NCBI GenBank assembly: GCA_001566295.1
Contig: KQ964250.1
Span: forward strand, 806,001-870,000
Reading direction: 5' to 3'
DNA length: 64,000 nt
Origin: Microdochium bolleyi
Taxonomy: Eukaryota; Ascomycota; Sordariomycetes; Xylariales; Microdochiaceae
Shown here: positions 47,023-59,468 of the stretch, piece after piece
Numbering within the stretch: the first letter of the stretch is position 1
How the letters are laid out: every line of letters begins with the position of its first letter
Made by a program: the position numbers and the translations under genes
The notes under the pieces: model-generated
Database searches by the model: none
What the model was told of the DNA's origin: nothing
What the model saw: only the letters and a program-made list of their open reading frames with translations

Positions 47023-47345
47023 CATGAGTCGAAACTCTCAGAAAATAAACACTTGTGCTTCCAGGCCTCCTCGCAACGCTTGCCTATGCCTATGTCAAAC
47101 ACCACTCGCTTAGACCTGCCCTCTTCCCCGGCGAGCGTCATCCAGTTGCCACGCACCCTCGCTCAACCAGAAGCGAGATTTGTTGTCCAACCTTGACCCT
47201 CAAAATCCCCCTGGGCACATGCCAAGCAGAGAGTCGGTTTGGGGCTAGATCAGGCCATTTCTTTTTTCTCTCTCTCTTCCAACAGAAAAATCCCAACCAG
47301 GGGGTGTATATGACCTCAGCAGCGATAGGCAAAGAACAGTATCGC

Positions 47346-47383
47346 CAGCAAGCAAGCAAGTAAGCGAGCAAGCAAGCAAGCAA
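47346..47383. repeat. (AAGC)n tetranucleotide repeat
   Basis: About nine AAGC-type units with two single-base variants (AAGT, GAGC). Confidence 0.9.
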
Positions 47384-50300
47384 CCCTTTGGACCAGTCGC
47401 AACCCATTTCCACATTCGACGGTATCTCTGCAGCGAGATTTTCACCAGTCCGCAGACAAACGACACTCAAAAGCCCTCCCTTTGCAGTAAAAGGCCGCGT
47501 CATAACATAGCATAATCCTTCCCCCCTTGGGCAGGCTGCGGCACACTGTGTTGCCGATGGTGCGGTGTGGTACCTGTCATTATCACATATCACAAACAAT
47601 CCCGAGAGCAAACCAGAAAGTGTGAGATTTACCCAGTAGTTATTACTGGGTCAACCAGCCAACCCCTGGGAGCCGCAACAATTGCCCGATGCCCACAACT
47701 CCTGCGCGCGTGTGTTCTGGGTCGCCTATGCCAGACCCTTGCTGGTGTTCCCGTGACCAAGCTCGTATGCGAGGTGATAGGTATCCTGCGAGAGTCTCCG
47801 TCCTTTGGATCAGAGAAATAGGAATAAAGTTTCCCATGCCGGCATCGTGCTTCGTGGGGGATGGCGAGTAACCTTGGCCCACCACCGTATGGCAGTCGCT
47901 GTTGAATCTGTAAAGGATCCATGGCCGCGCTGCCTTATTATGGCACGCTGATCGGCTCAAGCCGACCGTCCACAGTCAAATATGGGGTCCTTTACTGCTC
48001 TGTGACCTGCTTGCCTGCCGAGCTGCTTGCCTCAACCTGTCGTCGCCCTGTCCAACGTAGCAAGATCCACCGGGCGATACCGAACGACCCCTGTGGTTGC
48101 GGAGCATTTTGCTGTCTACGTGGGGGTGTGAGCCCTTACCCAGCTCGTCCGCCGGCCCAGTCCCAATGTCACTGTGAGTGCGGCCTCTCTCCGACAATCG
48201 CAAAGTCCCGCCTCATGACAACGCGAGTAGGGCGTGCAAGGTGCTGTGTCTGTCCTCCGACGCAAAGTCCGAGGTCACATTGACGGCCAAGTTGCTGGCG
48301 AGAAGTCCCTTGTGAGAGCGCCCCGCCCCGCCCCGCCACTCGAACCACCGACAAGGGCCAGCGTTGTGGAGTCTCTTGTTGCGACGCTGCCGACGATGAC
48401 CTCAAGGTCGTTCTTGAGCAGCACGGGCAAGTCCCACACACCGGGCATGCCTGGTCACCGCCCTGTGTGGTGCGGAGGCATGGCCGAGCGCGCGCCAATT
48501 CCAGATGGTTGTGATGCATCGTGCAGCGTTCTCAACATGTCGGTCGGGCGAAACGGGTAACCCGTCTAGCATGCGGCACGCTCGATCAATGCTGTCCGCC
48601 CATTGGCCAATGGACGGTGATCGAAACTGGGGTTACATGTGGTGGTTTTGTGTTTCAGGTTATTTGGAGAGGGCAAGAGAGCATCGAAACATACAGACGC
48701 ACACCTCGCCACCTGGGTGGTTCATCGTCATCGACGAATCGTGGACTGCTGATGCGCATCGCGTCGTCGCTAGCTGTTTCATCGCCATCTGAAGTTCGGT
48801 TTAGCTGCATTGGTCGTTTCGGCGGCGTGCAGTGCCGGTGCAGTCGGTTGGGCGATGGTGCAACGGACAACTCTGTTCCCTACTGAGACCCGTCGAGTCG
48901 AGGCTGTCTAATGCAGACAGTGGCAGACACTGACTGTGTAGTGTCAGCAAACTCGACGGCGGTGTCCTCGCACGCGGCTTGATTCTTCTGCCGTACCTAG
49001 CGGAAGAGGAAAAAAGCATAGTGTGGACCACGGGGAACGTCCCAGGACTGGATGCGTGACAGGTCCCGAGACCTGATCTGTCCAGGAGGGACGACCTGTT
49101 CTGTCATAATTGAGACGGTGTCATGCACGAGCGACAGAACGAGCAAGTGCGAGACGCTAGCAAGCCCAAAGACCGTGCCTTGCCCTACGCGGGAGCTACC
49201 CGAGCGAACCATGGCCATCGTGGCTGCTACGCCAAACCGGACTAACAGACTTGGGACGCATGCTAGAGCTGCCCGCGTCGCTGTCGAAGGCGTTAGATCA
49301 CCAGGTTGAGACGAATCACTGCCAACGAAGTGCTGATCAAAGCACTGGCGGGCTGATGGCAGGCGTTTTACAAGTCGGGGCTTTGGCGATTGCCTGTTCT
49401 TTCTTCGGCACGTGATGGCTTGAGAAAATGCCCCGGAAAGACCAACCATTACGTGTCATGTTGACAGTATTTTGTGACAGGTCTGCCCGTCGCAAAGGCT
49501 CGTCATTTGTGCTTGTTTCTTGTTGCGATGTGTTGATGCATGGCGCAAAGTGGATCGCCAATGACTCTGCTGGTTTGTTTTTCGTGCTTGATCTGGGAAG
49601 GGAGGGCACAGAGCGGCAGCCACACCTGTGACGTTGGATTCGTCTCATGGCCGATGGTCTGGATCGAGGAGAATGCTTTCGCAACCCGTTGCGGTTCATC
49701 ATGGCCAGGACGGCACAGAGTCGAGCGAATGGAGGCGGGCCCAGATATGGCTTCGCCTCAATCGTGGTGGCTGGTGACGACTTCCCGCAGACTGGAAACT
49801 CAGCCGGCCAGCTGAGACATCATCCTCTCGGAGTTGCCTGTGGCCGTGTTACACAACTGGGGTATTGAGTGCCACTGATCAATGCAGCCAGAGTCAGAGT
49901 CGCGGGGATTCGGGATGAATCGCAAGATCGACGTGATTGATCTGCCCCGAACATGCAGCAGCTGCGCATGGCAGTCGTCACTACCGCAGCAAACCACGAA
50001 CTTGATCAGGTCTCGATGATGAACTTTGCGAAGTGCCAGGATAAGGCCATCTGTGCCGAGACTGGGAGACCTGACGATCTTTTCCAACGGTCTTTGTTCC
50101 GGTAGGCTGGGCGAGGGTGCACCTGGTCAAGCTGTGGAGACGGCCTCCCCTTTTCCACAGGGATAGCTTCCAAGGTTGCTGTCGACTCCTTCGTCTGGAT
50201 GATGCGTCTCCAGCCTCCAACCTCGAGCAGTGCTGCCCCCTGTAAGTACCACCAGCGGCACGGGGGACAGCTTATCGAGAGTGCATCCGTGCGTACTAAC

Positions 50301-52211
50301 ACCTATACGATAAGATTGTCCAGACGGTCTAGCGTCGGCTGCCTGAGGGCTGCTACCAGATTAGGCCCTGCTGATTGCTGGGCTGTTCGGAAGCCCAACC
50401 AAGCGGCGTGTTCCGTGCTAGACTAGAGGGCTTCTACACAGCAAGCTACTGCGAGTTAAGGCCCGTAGCGAGCCCTCTTGTGTTTGTGGGACTCGATGCT
50501 AGTGGCTGGGTCCTATTTCGAGTGTTAGTGGACGCTTCGTGACGCAGGCAGGCGAGCCCAGGGCAAGGACTCTGTATTTGCTTGTGGCAGGCGCGGCAGT
50601 TGTTTCTTGGCCGGCCCAGTCCAGGAGGCTCCACGACGATGCAGTGGTGTGTGCCTGTGTGCCTGTCGAGTAGGAGACGGAACGGCGGGGCAAAACAAAG
50701 AGAGAACGGCAGCGAGATGCGGGATCCTGGCTAGGCAGTGTGCACTGGGCAGAGAGCGTGGGCGACGCAGGGGGAGGGGCTGCACCGCCGGCACCGCGCA
50801 GAGATGTCACGGTGCCGGCGAGTCTGGCAGCGTGCAGGTGCTGACCCCTCTTGCGATGGCAGCCTCGACTGCGGAGTGCAGGTAGGTACTATAGTAGGTC
50901 GGTGAGGGAGCGGAAGCCTGCCGGTGTCGACCACCATCGAGGTCGGGTGGTGTTATGCCAATGGAGTCTGGACGGGTTGAGGCTTTGGCGCAGGGATGTA
51001 AAGTGCCGTGCCGTGGGTGGTGGGACCGCGGACGCTGGCCCGGAACCTTGGGATCCTGCCGGCGACGACTCAGTTGCCATACGGAGCAACTAGTCGGACC
51101 CAGCATAAGGGATCTTTTGCTGCGAGTAGTGGGCAGTCTTGTCATCATCCTCGGGCCTCGACGGAAATTTTCGGTTGTTCTGATGTGGGCTGGGACGTGG
51201 GGGACTAGATACGGACTCCGTCCTGCGTATGGTACCCGACTCTACAAAGTCAAGTTACAGTCAGTCACTGCGGACGCGCAGAATCCTCGTTCAGCGTTCG
51301 TCTGAAGTGTCTGGGGAGGCATGCGGCATGCTTGCCAGCTCTGGACTTCGGCGGCGCTTGGCTCGGCAGTCGACAAACCGCCTGAGCAGGTCGTTGTCCT
51401 GTCACTCGGACCCTACCGTAGCGTGCGTGCATGCATGCACAATGCAGCCACCAGGGAGGCTGCTGCTTAGAGTTGCATTGTGACGAGAGGGAAAAGCACC
51501 AGGGACCACTTCCTTTGCCTGTGGCCTCCGCCTCTCTCGGCTCTGTCGGGTGGGGTGGGTGTGGGTCGTGGGCGACAGGGTCCTTCTTTCCTCGCACAGG
51601 GGCTGCCCCTGTCCCTGCCCCTGCCTCCTCCCAAGCCCCCGACACTGGTCCGTCTCCTCGACTGCCTCCCACTCAACGGCCCCCTCCAGACCCGGCCCCC
51701 CTGGTCGCGACGTCGTCTCCGTGCTCTCACGTTGCACATTCTTATATCCAAGCCACTCGCCAAACGTAGCCCACCTCGTCTCCCTTCGCGTCGGTGGCCG
51801 TTCATGCCTGTCACCACCATCAAGAACAACAAGAACATCATCCTCTAGACGCAACTCTGCCGGATACACCAGTCTTCTACCGGTCCACCATCGCCACGGC
51901 CCGTGTCCCTGCAGCTCTACATCCGTGCTTACAAGCGACTGCCCGGACAATTGCCATATATCAGATCAGATCAGAAAGCTTGGTTGGCTGTCGAGAGCAT
52001 TCCAGCCACCTCGTGGCTCACTTCCGCACGTGCTTCATCACGTCGCCAGACGCGACCGTCTAAGACACTTCCAGCCCGCCGACCCACGCCACCGCAGAGC
52101 CTCCGAAAGCGTCTGGTATAAGTCGCCTCATCATCCTCTCCCGATAGCCAGGCCGCTGGAGGTGGAAACATTCCCATCCTCCAGCTTACAGCTCATGCCT
52201 GCGTTCTGAAA

Positions 52212-53708
52212 ATGGGCGGCCTCGTCACACTACTCCTTGCGGCAAACCAGGGAAGCCGAGCCAGCTTTGGCTTGCCCTCACCCGATGTCACGGAAGCCAA
52301 CATACTGTCTTCCTACGGCGTCCAGTCGCACGTCCTCCAAGCATCGAAGCGGCTTTCTCTAGACACCACAGGCTCTTCGGCACCCATGCCGTCTACCGCC
52401 GAACAGTGGAGGAAGGCAGTTGCTGATGTCAAGCTCAAGTATGCGAATCGCAAGTACAGGGCGTGCTCGGCGCGGTGCGTCGAGTTGATCGCGTGGTCCC
52501 AAGGTTCGACCACAGTCGAGCCTGTCTACCTTGTTTCCCTCCATTTCTATGCTGCAGTCTCTCTGGAAACGTGCGCCAGACCTCTTTCACCCTCGTCAAG
52601 ATTTCGCGACAGGCTCTTGCGCGATGCTCGCCAACACTACGACCAAGCTGAGATCTTGATCCAGAAAGCTGAGGATCTTACGACACAACAGACGCGATCA
52701 TCCTCTTCGCTGTCTAATGCGTCCAGCTCCCCGGTTCCCGACCTGTGCCACGATTCACAGTCTGAGATCAGCACGTCGCCCTCATCACGGAGAAGCTCCA
52801 TCAGCTCAGTTGACGATGGCGTGAAGAAGCTCAAGCTCAAGCCTAAGAAGAAGGTTTCGTTCTCTGGCTTGCCCGACTTGGAGATTGAGGTAGCACAAAA
52901 ATGTCCACCGGAGCCTTACATTCGTCCCGACAGTCCAACTTTGGGCGCCGAAATCTTCTCTTGGAGCAAGCCTCTGGGCACAAGCCACAAGGCGCCAGTC
53001 CCGGAGTCCTTTCCCATGCCGCCAACGTTTTCTCCCTCCAAAAAAGCACTTGTCTTGCGCCCTGCTAGTCCTTGCATAGTGGCTAGACCGACCCCGCGCG
53101 CCGAAAGCACGGAGGCATACACCACGGCACAGCTGGACTCCATGACCCGCATGAGCGCCCAGATCGCGTCTCTCCGATCGCAGATCGACTTCCACCGAAA
53201 TGCTATTGACACCTTGCTTTCCGAGCCGACCGAAGCACAAGCTGCTCCTGAGGTGCCTCCTCTACTTCTTGGCCGGCCATTCTCGCAGCAGTCGGGTCGG
53301 ACTACCCCAACGCCAGATTCGCCTGGCTCAACATTCTTCTTCAACGACGACGAAGATGGCCAAATTCGCTGCGGTCCAAAAGCAGCTTTCCGCCCACGAA
53401 CCCCGGAATTTCGTTGCGCGACGCCAGAAGTGAACACGATAAGCCCCGGGCCTCCAAGAGCCAGTAGCAGCCTAAGCATGTTCAACACCGTGGCATCACG
53501 ACCTGGCACGGGTATGAGCATGCGCAGCCGCGCGGACTCTGTGGCGAGCAACAGTACCTACCGCAGCAATGGCAGCAGCAGCAGCGATCCTGCCTTGCGC
53601 GAGCGGATTGAGCGCCTCCGCGCCAACGGCTGGCAGCGCAAACGCTTTGACAGCAAGAAATACGAGGCACTGCGGGAGAGTGTACTCGACGAACTCAACC
53701 ACAATTAA
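52212..53708 (+). CDS. Ser-rich fungal protein of unknown function, 498 residues
   Basis: Single exon, ATG 52212 (AAAATGG context). Family not recognised. Seen: an N-terminal helical domain at about residues 60-155 (STAEQWRKAVADVKLKYANR, then CSARCVELIAWSQGS, then LHFYAAVSLETCARPLSPSS, then a DARQHYDQAEILIQKAEDL helix) that looks like a MIT- or TPR-type helical hairpin bundle; then a long Ser/Thr/Pro-rich disordered region with a Lys-rich patch (VKKLKLKPKKKVSFSGLP) and many SP/TP sites; and a conserved-looking basic C-terminus RERIERLRANGWQRKRFDSK followed by KYEALRESVLDELNHN. A soluble, phosphoregulated adaptor is plausible but unproven. ATG at residue 59 (MPSTAEQWRK) is an alternative start. 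Confidence 0.85.
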   Translation: MGGLVTLLLAANQGSRASFGLPSPDVTEANILSSYGVQSHVLQASKRLSLDTTGSSAPMPSTAEQWRKAVADVKLKYANRKYRACSARCVELIAWSQGSTTVEPVYLVSLHFYAAVSLETCARPLSPSSRFRDRLLRDARQHYDQAEILIQKAEDLTTQQTRSSSSLSNASSSPVPDLCHDSQSEISTSPSSRRSSISSVDDGVKKLKLKPKKKVSFSGLPDLEIEVAQKCPPEPYIRPDSPTLGAEIFSWSKPLGTSHKAPVPESFPMPPTFSPSKKALVLRPASPCIVARPTPRAESTEAYTTAQLDSMTRMSAQIASLRSQIDFHRNAIDTLLSEPTEAQAAPEVPPLLLGRPFSQQSGRTTPTPDSPGSTFFFNDDEDGQIRCGPKAAFRPRTPEFRCATPEVNTISPGPPRASSSLSMFNTVASRPGTGMSMRSRADSVASNSTYRSNGSSSSDPALRERIERLRANGWQRKRFDSKKYEALRESVLDELNHN

Positions 53709-54468
53709 TGAGATGATGTATGTATACGATACGATACGACACGACATGTTATAAGATACGATACGAGATGCCTCTTTTCTTCTTCAGAGAATGGTTCGAG
53801 AGTCTTTGGATATCATATCACCTATGCTTCTACCCTTCGCACTTTGCTCTATCATGTACAGTTTTTCGTACAGATCTTTCTTGTTCTATATTTACAATTA
53901 TTATTTGGTCATAGCGTGGAGGTGTTTGAGGCAAACATTGGGAATCAATCTGGTTGGCGAATGAGGCAGTCCTGTTTCTTGGCTCTTACTCACGTACTCA
54001 CTTTATATATCCCACAACGTTGCCCAATTCAGATTTCAATGACTTCAAACTTGCACTTTGTTAATTTGTACTGCGCACTGAAAGCCTGCTTATCCCGATG
54101 TCCTGTGAGCCCGAGTGACGCTGTGAGCTTCCCCATGAGGCGATGGTGATGCACACACCAGGACTAATAGTAGGCTCATGTATTGTATTCATGTTGAAGA
54201 GTTGGTAACAGTGGTATCAAACATTCTGATGCTGACGCTAGGTCAGGTCAAGGGAAGCTCGGATCTGTCTGCACACACACGACGTTCCGTCATGTCTCCC
54301 CGCCACAGCCGAGCTCCCTCCACGCCCGAGGCATCGAGCACGACCCTAGTCCTCTGAGCTCTGCCATAAAAGAAGAAGAACAAGAATGGATTGCTGCTGA
54401 GAATTGATGAATTTTCGTCAAACCCTCCTAGTCAGTACCCTGCGTCTCTCAGCCACCCGGTCTCTCGC
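53709..54468. other. Intergenic region between convergent genes
   Basis: AT-rich 3' regions of the Ser-rich gene and the CaMK gene. Directly after the first stop lies a short imperfect CGATA/ACGA repeat (53726-53769). No gene seen. Confidence 0.55.
53726..53769. repeat. Imperfect (A)CGATA-type short repeat
   Basis: Alternating GATAC, CGATA and CGACA words in the 3' region just downstream of the stop codon; low-copy and imperfect. Confidence 0.6.
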
Positions 54469-55901
54469 TTAGCCACTGAAGCTTTTGCGCTTGGCTTCCT
54501 TCTCGACCTCCTCCTTGATCTTGAGCGTCTGCTCCTGCTCCTTCATCTCGCGGACCTTGGCCAGCACGACCTCGCGGAAGATGGCGCTCTTCATGGCCTT
54601 AGAGAGCTTGGCCTTGCCGCTCGCCGCGGCCATGGCCTTGGCCTCAGGCGACTGGGTCTGCTGGGCGTCGGCGAAGTCTGGGTTCTCCGGGTCGTCCTCG
54701 GCGAGCTTGAGCGCCTCGATCCGGTTGCTGAGCTTGACCAGCTCGATGCCACGACGCAGGCGAGCCTTGGCCATATAAGCCTTAATCTCTGGCAGCAGGT
54801 TGTGGTCGGTCGCGCTCTCGCCTCTGAGCCACGAGTGCTTCATTGCTTGCTGGTGGGTTGTCAGCGTGACTGCATTGTGATGCGGGTTGCGACGACGCGG
54901 CACCGGACCGGATGCATGGCATTGGGCAAAGAATAACTATCCAAAGAAGAAAGACTTACCTCGCTGGACCACCTGTCCTCGGGGGTGGGTTGCAGGAGCT
55001 TCATGATGAAGTCCTTGGCGTCCGGGCTGACGTCCCTCCAGTATCTCTCGTGGAAGACGATCGTGCCATTGCTGCACTCGTCGATCAGATCCTGGAGATT
55101 CTCGGATCGGAAAGGAGAGTAACCGCAGAGCAGGGTGTAGGTGATGACACCCATGGACCACATGTCGACAGCCTTGCCGTGGCCTTTCTTGAGCATGACC
55201 TCGGGCGCAGCATAACCAAATGAGCCCGCCATCGTGGTAAGAACCTCGTCCTTGGTGTCAAGCATCTTCGCGATACCGAAATCAGCAAGCACAAGGTCAG
55301 ACTTGGGGTCTTTCGTGAGATAGAGGAGGTTTTCGGGCTTCAGGTCTGCAGTTCATATGCAAGTCAGCGATGTGCTCAGGGAAAGCATAGCGATGGCCCG
55401 GAAGTAAGCATACCTCTATGGACAACATTGTTGCGGTGCAGGAAGTCGACTGCGCCAAGCACCTGCTTGATCGTCTGTGATGCGTCCTTCTCGGTGAACT
55501 TTCCTTGCTCGCAGATGCGGTCGAAGAGCTCTCCTCCTGTCGCAAGCTCTGTAACAATGTAGTATTTGTCCTGGCAGGAGACACGTTGGTCAGTTTCACT
55601 CGAGCGCTTGAAGAGTGGAAACCCTTGGGAAGCAGCTCCTGGCACCTACTTTTGATTCGAATGAGTCCACAAACTTGACAATGTGAGGGTGCTTGAGGCG
55701 CTGGAGCATATCCAGCTCGTCCCAGACCATACGCTCGTTGCCCTTGACGTTCTTCTTGAGGATGATCTTGATCGCAACCTTGCCATCCGGGCCGTCCGCC
55801 TCACGCACGATGCCGTAGGTGCCGGCACCTAGCGTCCGCCCGAACCGGTATTTCGCCTTGCGCTCATAGCTCTCCGGCTGGCCCTGAAGGCGGTTAAACA
55901 T
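54469..55901 (-). CDS. cmkB: Calcium/calmodulin-dependent protein kinase (CaMKI/CMKB type)
   Basis: Four exons on the minus strand: 55901..55650, 55570..55414, 55345..54960 and 54849..54469 (1176 nt, 391 residues). Seen: the fungal CaMK start MFNRLQGQPESYERKAKYRF, Gly-loop LGAGTYGIV at 24-32, catalytic Lys45 in VAIK, HRDLKPEN with Asp137, DFG at 158-160, and activation loop VLTTMAGSFGYAAPE, in which Thr174 aligns with the site that CaMK kinases phosphorylate in CaMKI. The last exon carries GESATDHNLLPEIKAYM, RLRRGIELVKLSNRIEALK (a basic amphipathic helix, likely the calmodulin-binding and autoinhibitory segment) and a charged coiled-coil tail. Known role in fungi: calcium signalling in cell cycle and stress. 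All intron phases agree; an additional 5' UTR intron just upstream of the ATG (TTGCAG at about 55911-55916) is possible. Confidence 0.95.
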
Positions 55902-58072
55902 GGCGTTGACTGCAAAACACGCACGCGTCAGTGTCTAGGTATGGAGAGGACGTGCTCATGGTTGAGCGCAACAGAGATCGCATTGAATCATATGGGCGAG
56001 GGAGGACGGTCAGGGCTTACAGCTCATTGTCGCGGGTTGTACACAGCGTGTTGAGCGCAGGAGCTTCGTTCGTGTTCTTTCCAGGCGCCCAGGGCGGGGT
56101 TGAGCTGAATCTGATAGTTGCAACGGGTGAGCGATCTGCCCCTGCAATGGAGGTATGCGGCGCGGCGACGAACGGATTCCAGGTCGCAGTGTGCAGCTTC
56201 CTGCGATATGAAAACCAGGCAAGCCGAGCGCGTTATCACGTTGAGGTGGAAATGGTTCAAGCTGGGAATCGAGGACTGGACAGCCTTACGCGGGGGAGGG
56301 CGGGGTAGCACAGTAGCAAGTGCGCGATGTGCTTGTGATGTGGGGAGGGCCACGCCGGCGAAATGAAATAGGCCGAGTTACGCAGCGTCAGCACGAGAGC
56401 TTTCAAGGAGAGGAGGACTGAGAGGACAAAAGGGCAGAGAGGAACAGGCGAGCAGATGAGGATCGGATCACAGCTCGAGGCTGAGAGCTGGCTGGCAGAG
56501 GCGCACAGGAATAATATGGAGCAAGGCACACTTGCTGATGGGCGCGCTGCGGGCGTTGGCCTCTCATTTCAGCCCGTAATCAATCTGGAAGCTGGCCGGG
56601 TGGCCGTTGCGTTGCTGATGGGCTGACTTCAAGGTTCCAAGGCTTTGCTGGTTCGAGATGGCTAGCACGGCAGCATGGGAAGCCTTAGCGCATGCTCGCT
56701 GCCGCCCCTGTGTCGCTGCAGCGTAAGCCAGCCCTGGAGGCTCGCCAGGGACGGTACTGTTGTTCAGTCGGGTGGGCGATCATGGACAAGGAATCACGGC
56801 ACCCGGTGGAGCTAATCCATGCTGCAAGGTCCACGAGAACCCCGAGGATTCAGGGTCCATATCACCGCAACCGTGCACAGATCAATGTTGTCGAAGTGAG
56901 GTATGGGGACAAGGAGGACTTTCACTGTTCGGCGTGCAAGGAATGCAGGCGTCTGGAGCTGTCCAGTTCGTGGAATCCGCTCTGTCTGAACACAAGCCAA
57001 CTCCTGGTGGCTCTCTACGTTGTCTCGCTCCAACCTCTCCCGCGGACCGTGCTCTGACGGCGTGCTATCGACGACGGAGTCGCCGGTCGCACAGCCGCCC
57101 TGGCTGATGGGCTGTGTGCTGAAGCATCGACGTGTAACTCCACACAGTGACGAGGCCGCGCCCACTCAGTCCCAACCCCTGTGGCTCTGACGCTTGCCGT
57201 CTTCCCGTGTCACTGACGCCGAGGACAAGGGCAGCCGGAGCTGCAGCTCGCGTCAAAAGGACAGTCTTGTGTGGAGGAACAAGAGTTTGCTTCTCCAAGC
57301 GATAAGGAATCAAGATGTGGTGGTGCCAATATGTAGTTCGTCGGTTGACAAGAAATGAAATAAAAGCAGGGATGGATTCCCGTAAGCCGTCCGTGGCAAG
57401 GCATAATGACTAGACGGTGTTGCATCAGACTCTCCACCAGTCACTCCCGGGCTACCTGCTATATTACGAACCATCGAGGCGCCAGTCATTCATGGTCGTT
57501 GACATCTGAGAAATGTCCCCAAAACAACACTTTTGACTTCATGTTGGTCCCAGGACTATTGATGAGTGGGGTCGATGCCTAGGCTACCTGAGCTTGCCCC
57601 ATTCCGTCCGGCTGAAGAGTTCATGCTAGGCGCTCGGCATTCCTATGACAGTGTACCCTTACCCCTCCTAGATCTGGAAACCACCAACTACACGATCGCA
57701 GACTGCCAACCATCAAGCGGCACTGCGGCAGAGCCCAACATCCTCTTAAGCTGGCGAAGTAGATACGATTGGGCCCCACCTCCTCGCCTCAGAGCTGGTG
57801 CTTCGACTCGATCGACACTACTTCTTCCACACTCCGCAAGAGAGCCGTTCTCGTCCGACTTCTTGCTTCGCACCATACCCACCCAGTGCTCCCCGACATC
57901 ACACGCCTCACGCCCGTAGCCACCACACAAGTGACCATCGTCGAACGACGACAAATCCGCATTCAGGCGTCTCATCATCGTCGAAATTCAACACCAGCAA
58001 ATCGCGACGGAGGACATCGCAATCCACGGTCCTCAATCTCGTCTCGTTCTTGGTCCCTGACACGGTACCATC
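55902..58072. other. Intergenic region between divergent genes, 2.2 kb
   Basis: Upstream regions of the CaMK and E2 genes. Open frames up to 125 codons have no recognisable similarity. The last 250 bases are a C/A-rich leader before the E2 start. No tRNA or repeat array seen. Confidence 0.5.
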
Positions 58073-58712
58073 ATGTCGACACTAGGCAAGAAGAGGCTGA
58101 GCAAGGAACTCTTGAAGGCATGTCCATTTGACGAAGGAGACATACTGATGGTAAAGCGCGACACATCTGAGAGCAACCCAGCTAACCTTCCTGTGCACCC
58201 AGATCAAGAGCAGCCTTCCACCTGGAATCTCTCTTGTGGAGGCTGAGAACCTGGAAGAATGGCTTCTAGACATCGAAGTCCTCGACCAGAACCCACTCTA
58301 CCTCAGCCAGGTCTTCCGGTTGAAATTCAGATTCGGCGATAAGTACCCCATAGGTACGCCAGCTCCTCCTCCAGCTTCTTATACACGATACGGTAACGGT
58401 TCTGCGACTAGATTCAAAGCACTAACCTGATATACAGAACCGCCCGAGGTTACGTTCCAGAAGCAAGATGAGCCGAGTCGGCCGGTACCTATCCATCCAC
58501 ATATATACTCAAATGGCATAATATGTCTCGATCTCCTCGGAGACCAGGGGTGGAGCCCCGTCCAGAACGTCGAGAGTGTCTGCATGAGCATACAAAGCAT
58601 GCTGACCGGCAACACCAAGAAGGAACGGCCCCCTGATGACGACCAATTCACGGCGCGCAACAAGCAGCGGCCACGGGATATCAATTTCTACTATCACGAT
58701 AATGACGTCTGA
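58073..58712 (+). CDS. Ubiquitin-conjugating enzyme E2, UBE2W type
   Basis: Exons 58073..58117, 58203..58353 and 58438..58712 (471 nt, 156 residues). Seen: MSTLGKKRLSKELLK, IKSSLPPGISLVEAENLEEW, NPLYLSQVFRLKFRFGDKYP, IEPPEVTF, and the active-site segment HPHIYSNGIICLDLLGDQGW with catalytic Cys95. The HPH in place of the usual HPN and the WSPVQNVESVCMSIQSML block are UBE2W features. Known of the family: UBE2W attaches ubiquitin to the alpha-amino group of disordered protein N-termini. The first intron needs a GC donor (AAG/GCATGT, 58118-58202, branch GCTAAC) to give the canonical KELLK/IKSSLPPG junction. A GT donor at 58151 would keep frame and insert 11 residues (ACPFDEGDILM). The second intron (84 nt) is ordinary. 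Confidence 0.93.
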
Positions 58713-59468
58713 GGGAGGGGGATACTGAGCAGCTGAGATAACCCAATGGATACAAATGCCTTACTTCAAAGTAGGCAATAGACTGTGCGCTCCTACGAGG
58801 AGGTGCAGTGTTGCTGCACAACCACGGCCAGAACCTTTCATATTCTTGCTTCCAGAGTAGGATCGATACGCGTGGAAGGATCGAGTATCTGGCAGTGCAG
58901 CACAGGAGCAGCAGTCCTGGCCTGGTTCTCCTGATAACCAGCCGAGTTGCAGCCGCACTGTCGGCTATGTGTGCGCAGCTCGAAAGCGTTTTGAAGATTT
59001 CAGATGCATGGCAAGTTCAACTTAGGCTACGAGGTTCATAGCATACTAGAGCTGTTTTGCTGGTTTGCACGTTGCGGATGTTTCAGGCTCAACAATACTA
59101 TCTTGTCACAGAATGCGATTTCAAGAACCCGCATCGAACCTCAGATCAGCACGGTGACGTCTGTCCGGGGCCGCGTGACACTAAGCCGGAAGTGGATAGC
59201 TTCTCCTCGGTCGCGACGAGGGGGTGAGCCTGGAGACACGGCGATAAGCCCCAATCGCACCAGGAGCTCCGGTGAGCGCACTCAGTCCCGCGGCCTCGGC
59301 GCGCTCTCCTCCAACTCTTGCCATTCCGAAAGCTCACACTGTCGTCACGACAGCCCAGGATTCCTATTCGACTCCCGAGGGTCTTTCATTCCTCCGGCCC
59401 AGGCAGACACCGCCTGGCTTGACCGACGCCCGTGCCCGAGCTCGACATTGCCTCATGCAAACGCCACC
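58713..59468. other. Intergenic region, 0.76 kb
   Basis: E2 3' end and VPS33 promoter and leader. An open frame reads upstream from the VPS33 ATG but has no supporting similarity. Nothing else seen. Confidence 0.5.

Larger units (their letters stand above)
45073..52211. other. Gene-poor stretch, 7.1 kb, with several repeat tracts
   Basis: No gene could be supported on either strand. Open frames up to about 220 codons overlap each other and lack domains, credible starts or splice-linked partners. It contains a TCGCAGCGA-type degenerate array (45488-46310), an 8-bp minisatellite (46392-46463), a CAG run (46999-47022) and an AAGC-type run (47346-47383). The last kilobase (51200-52211) is probably the long promoter and leader of the next gene. 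Confidence 0.5.

Noticed and set aside
51550..52209. 219-codon plus-strand frame before the Ser-rich gene
   Set aside because: Pro/Ser/Arg/Cys composition without domains, and overlaps open frames on the other strand; likely leader or promoter.
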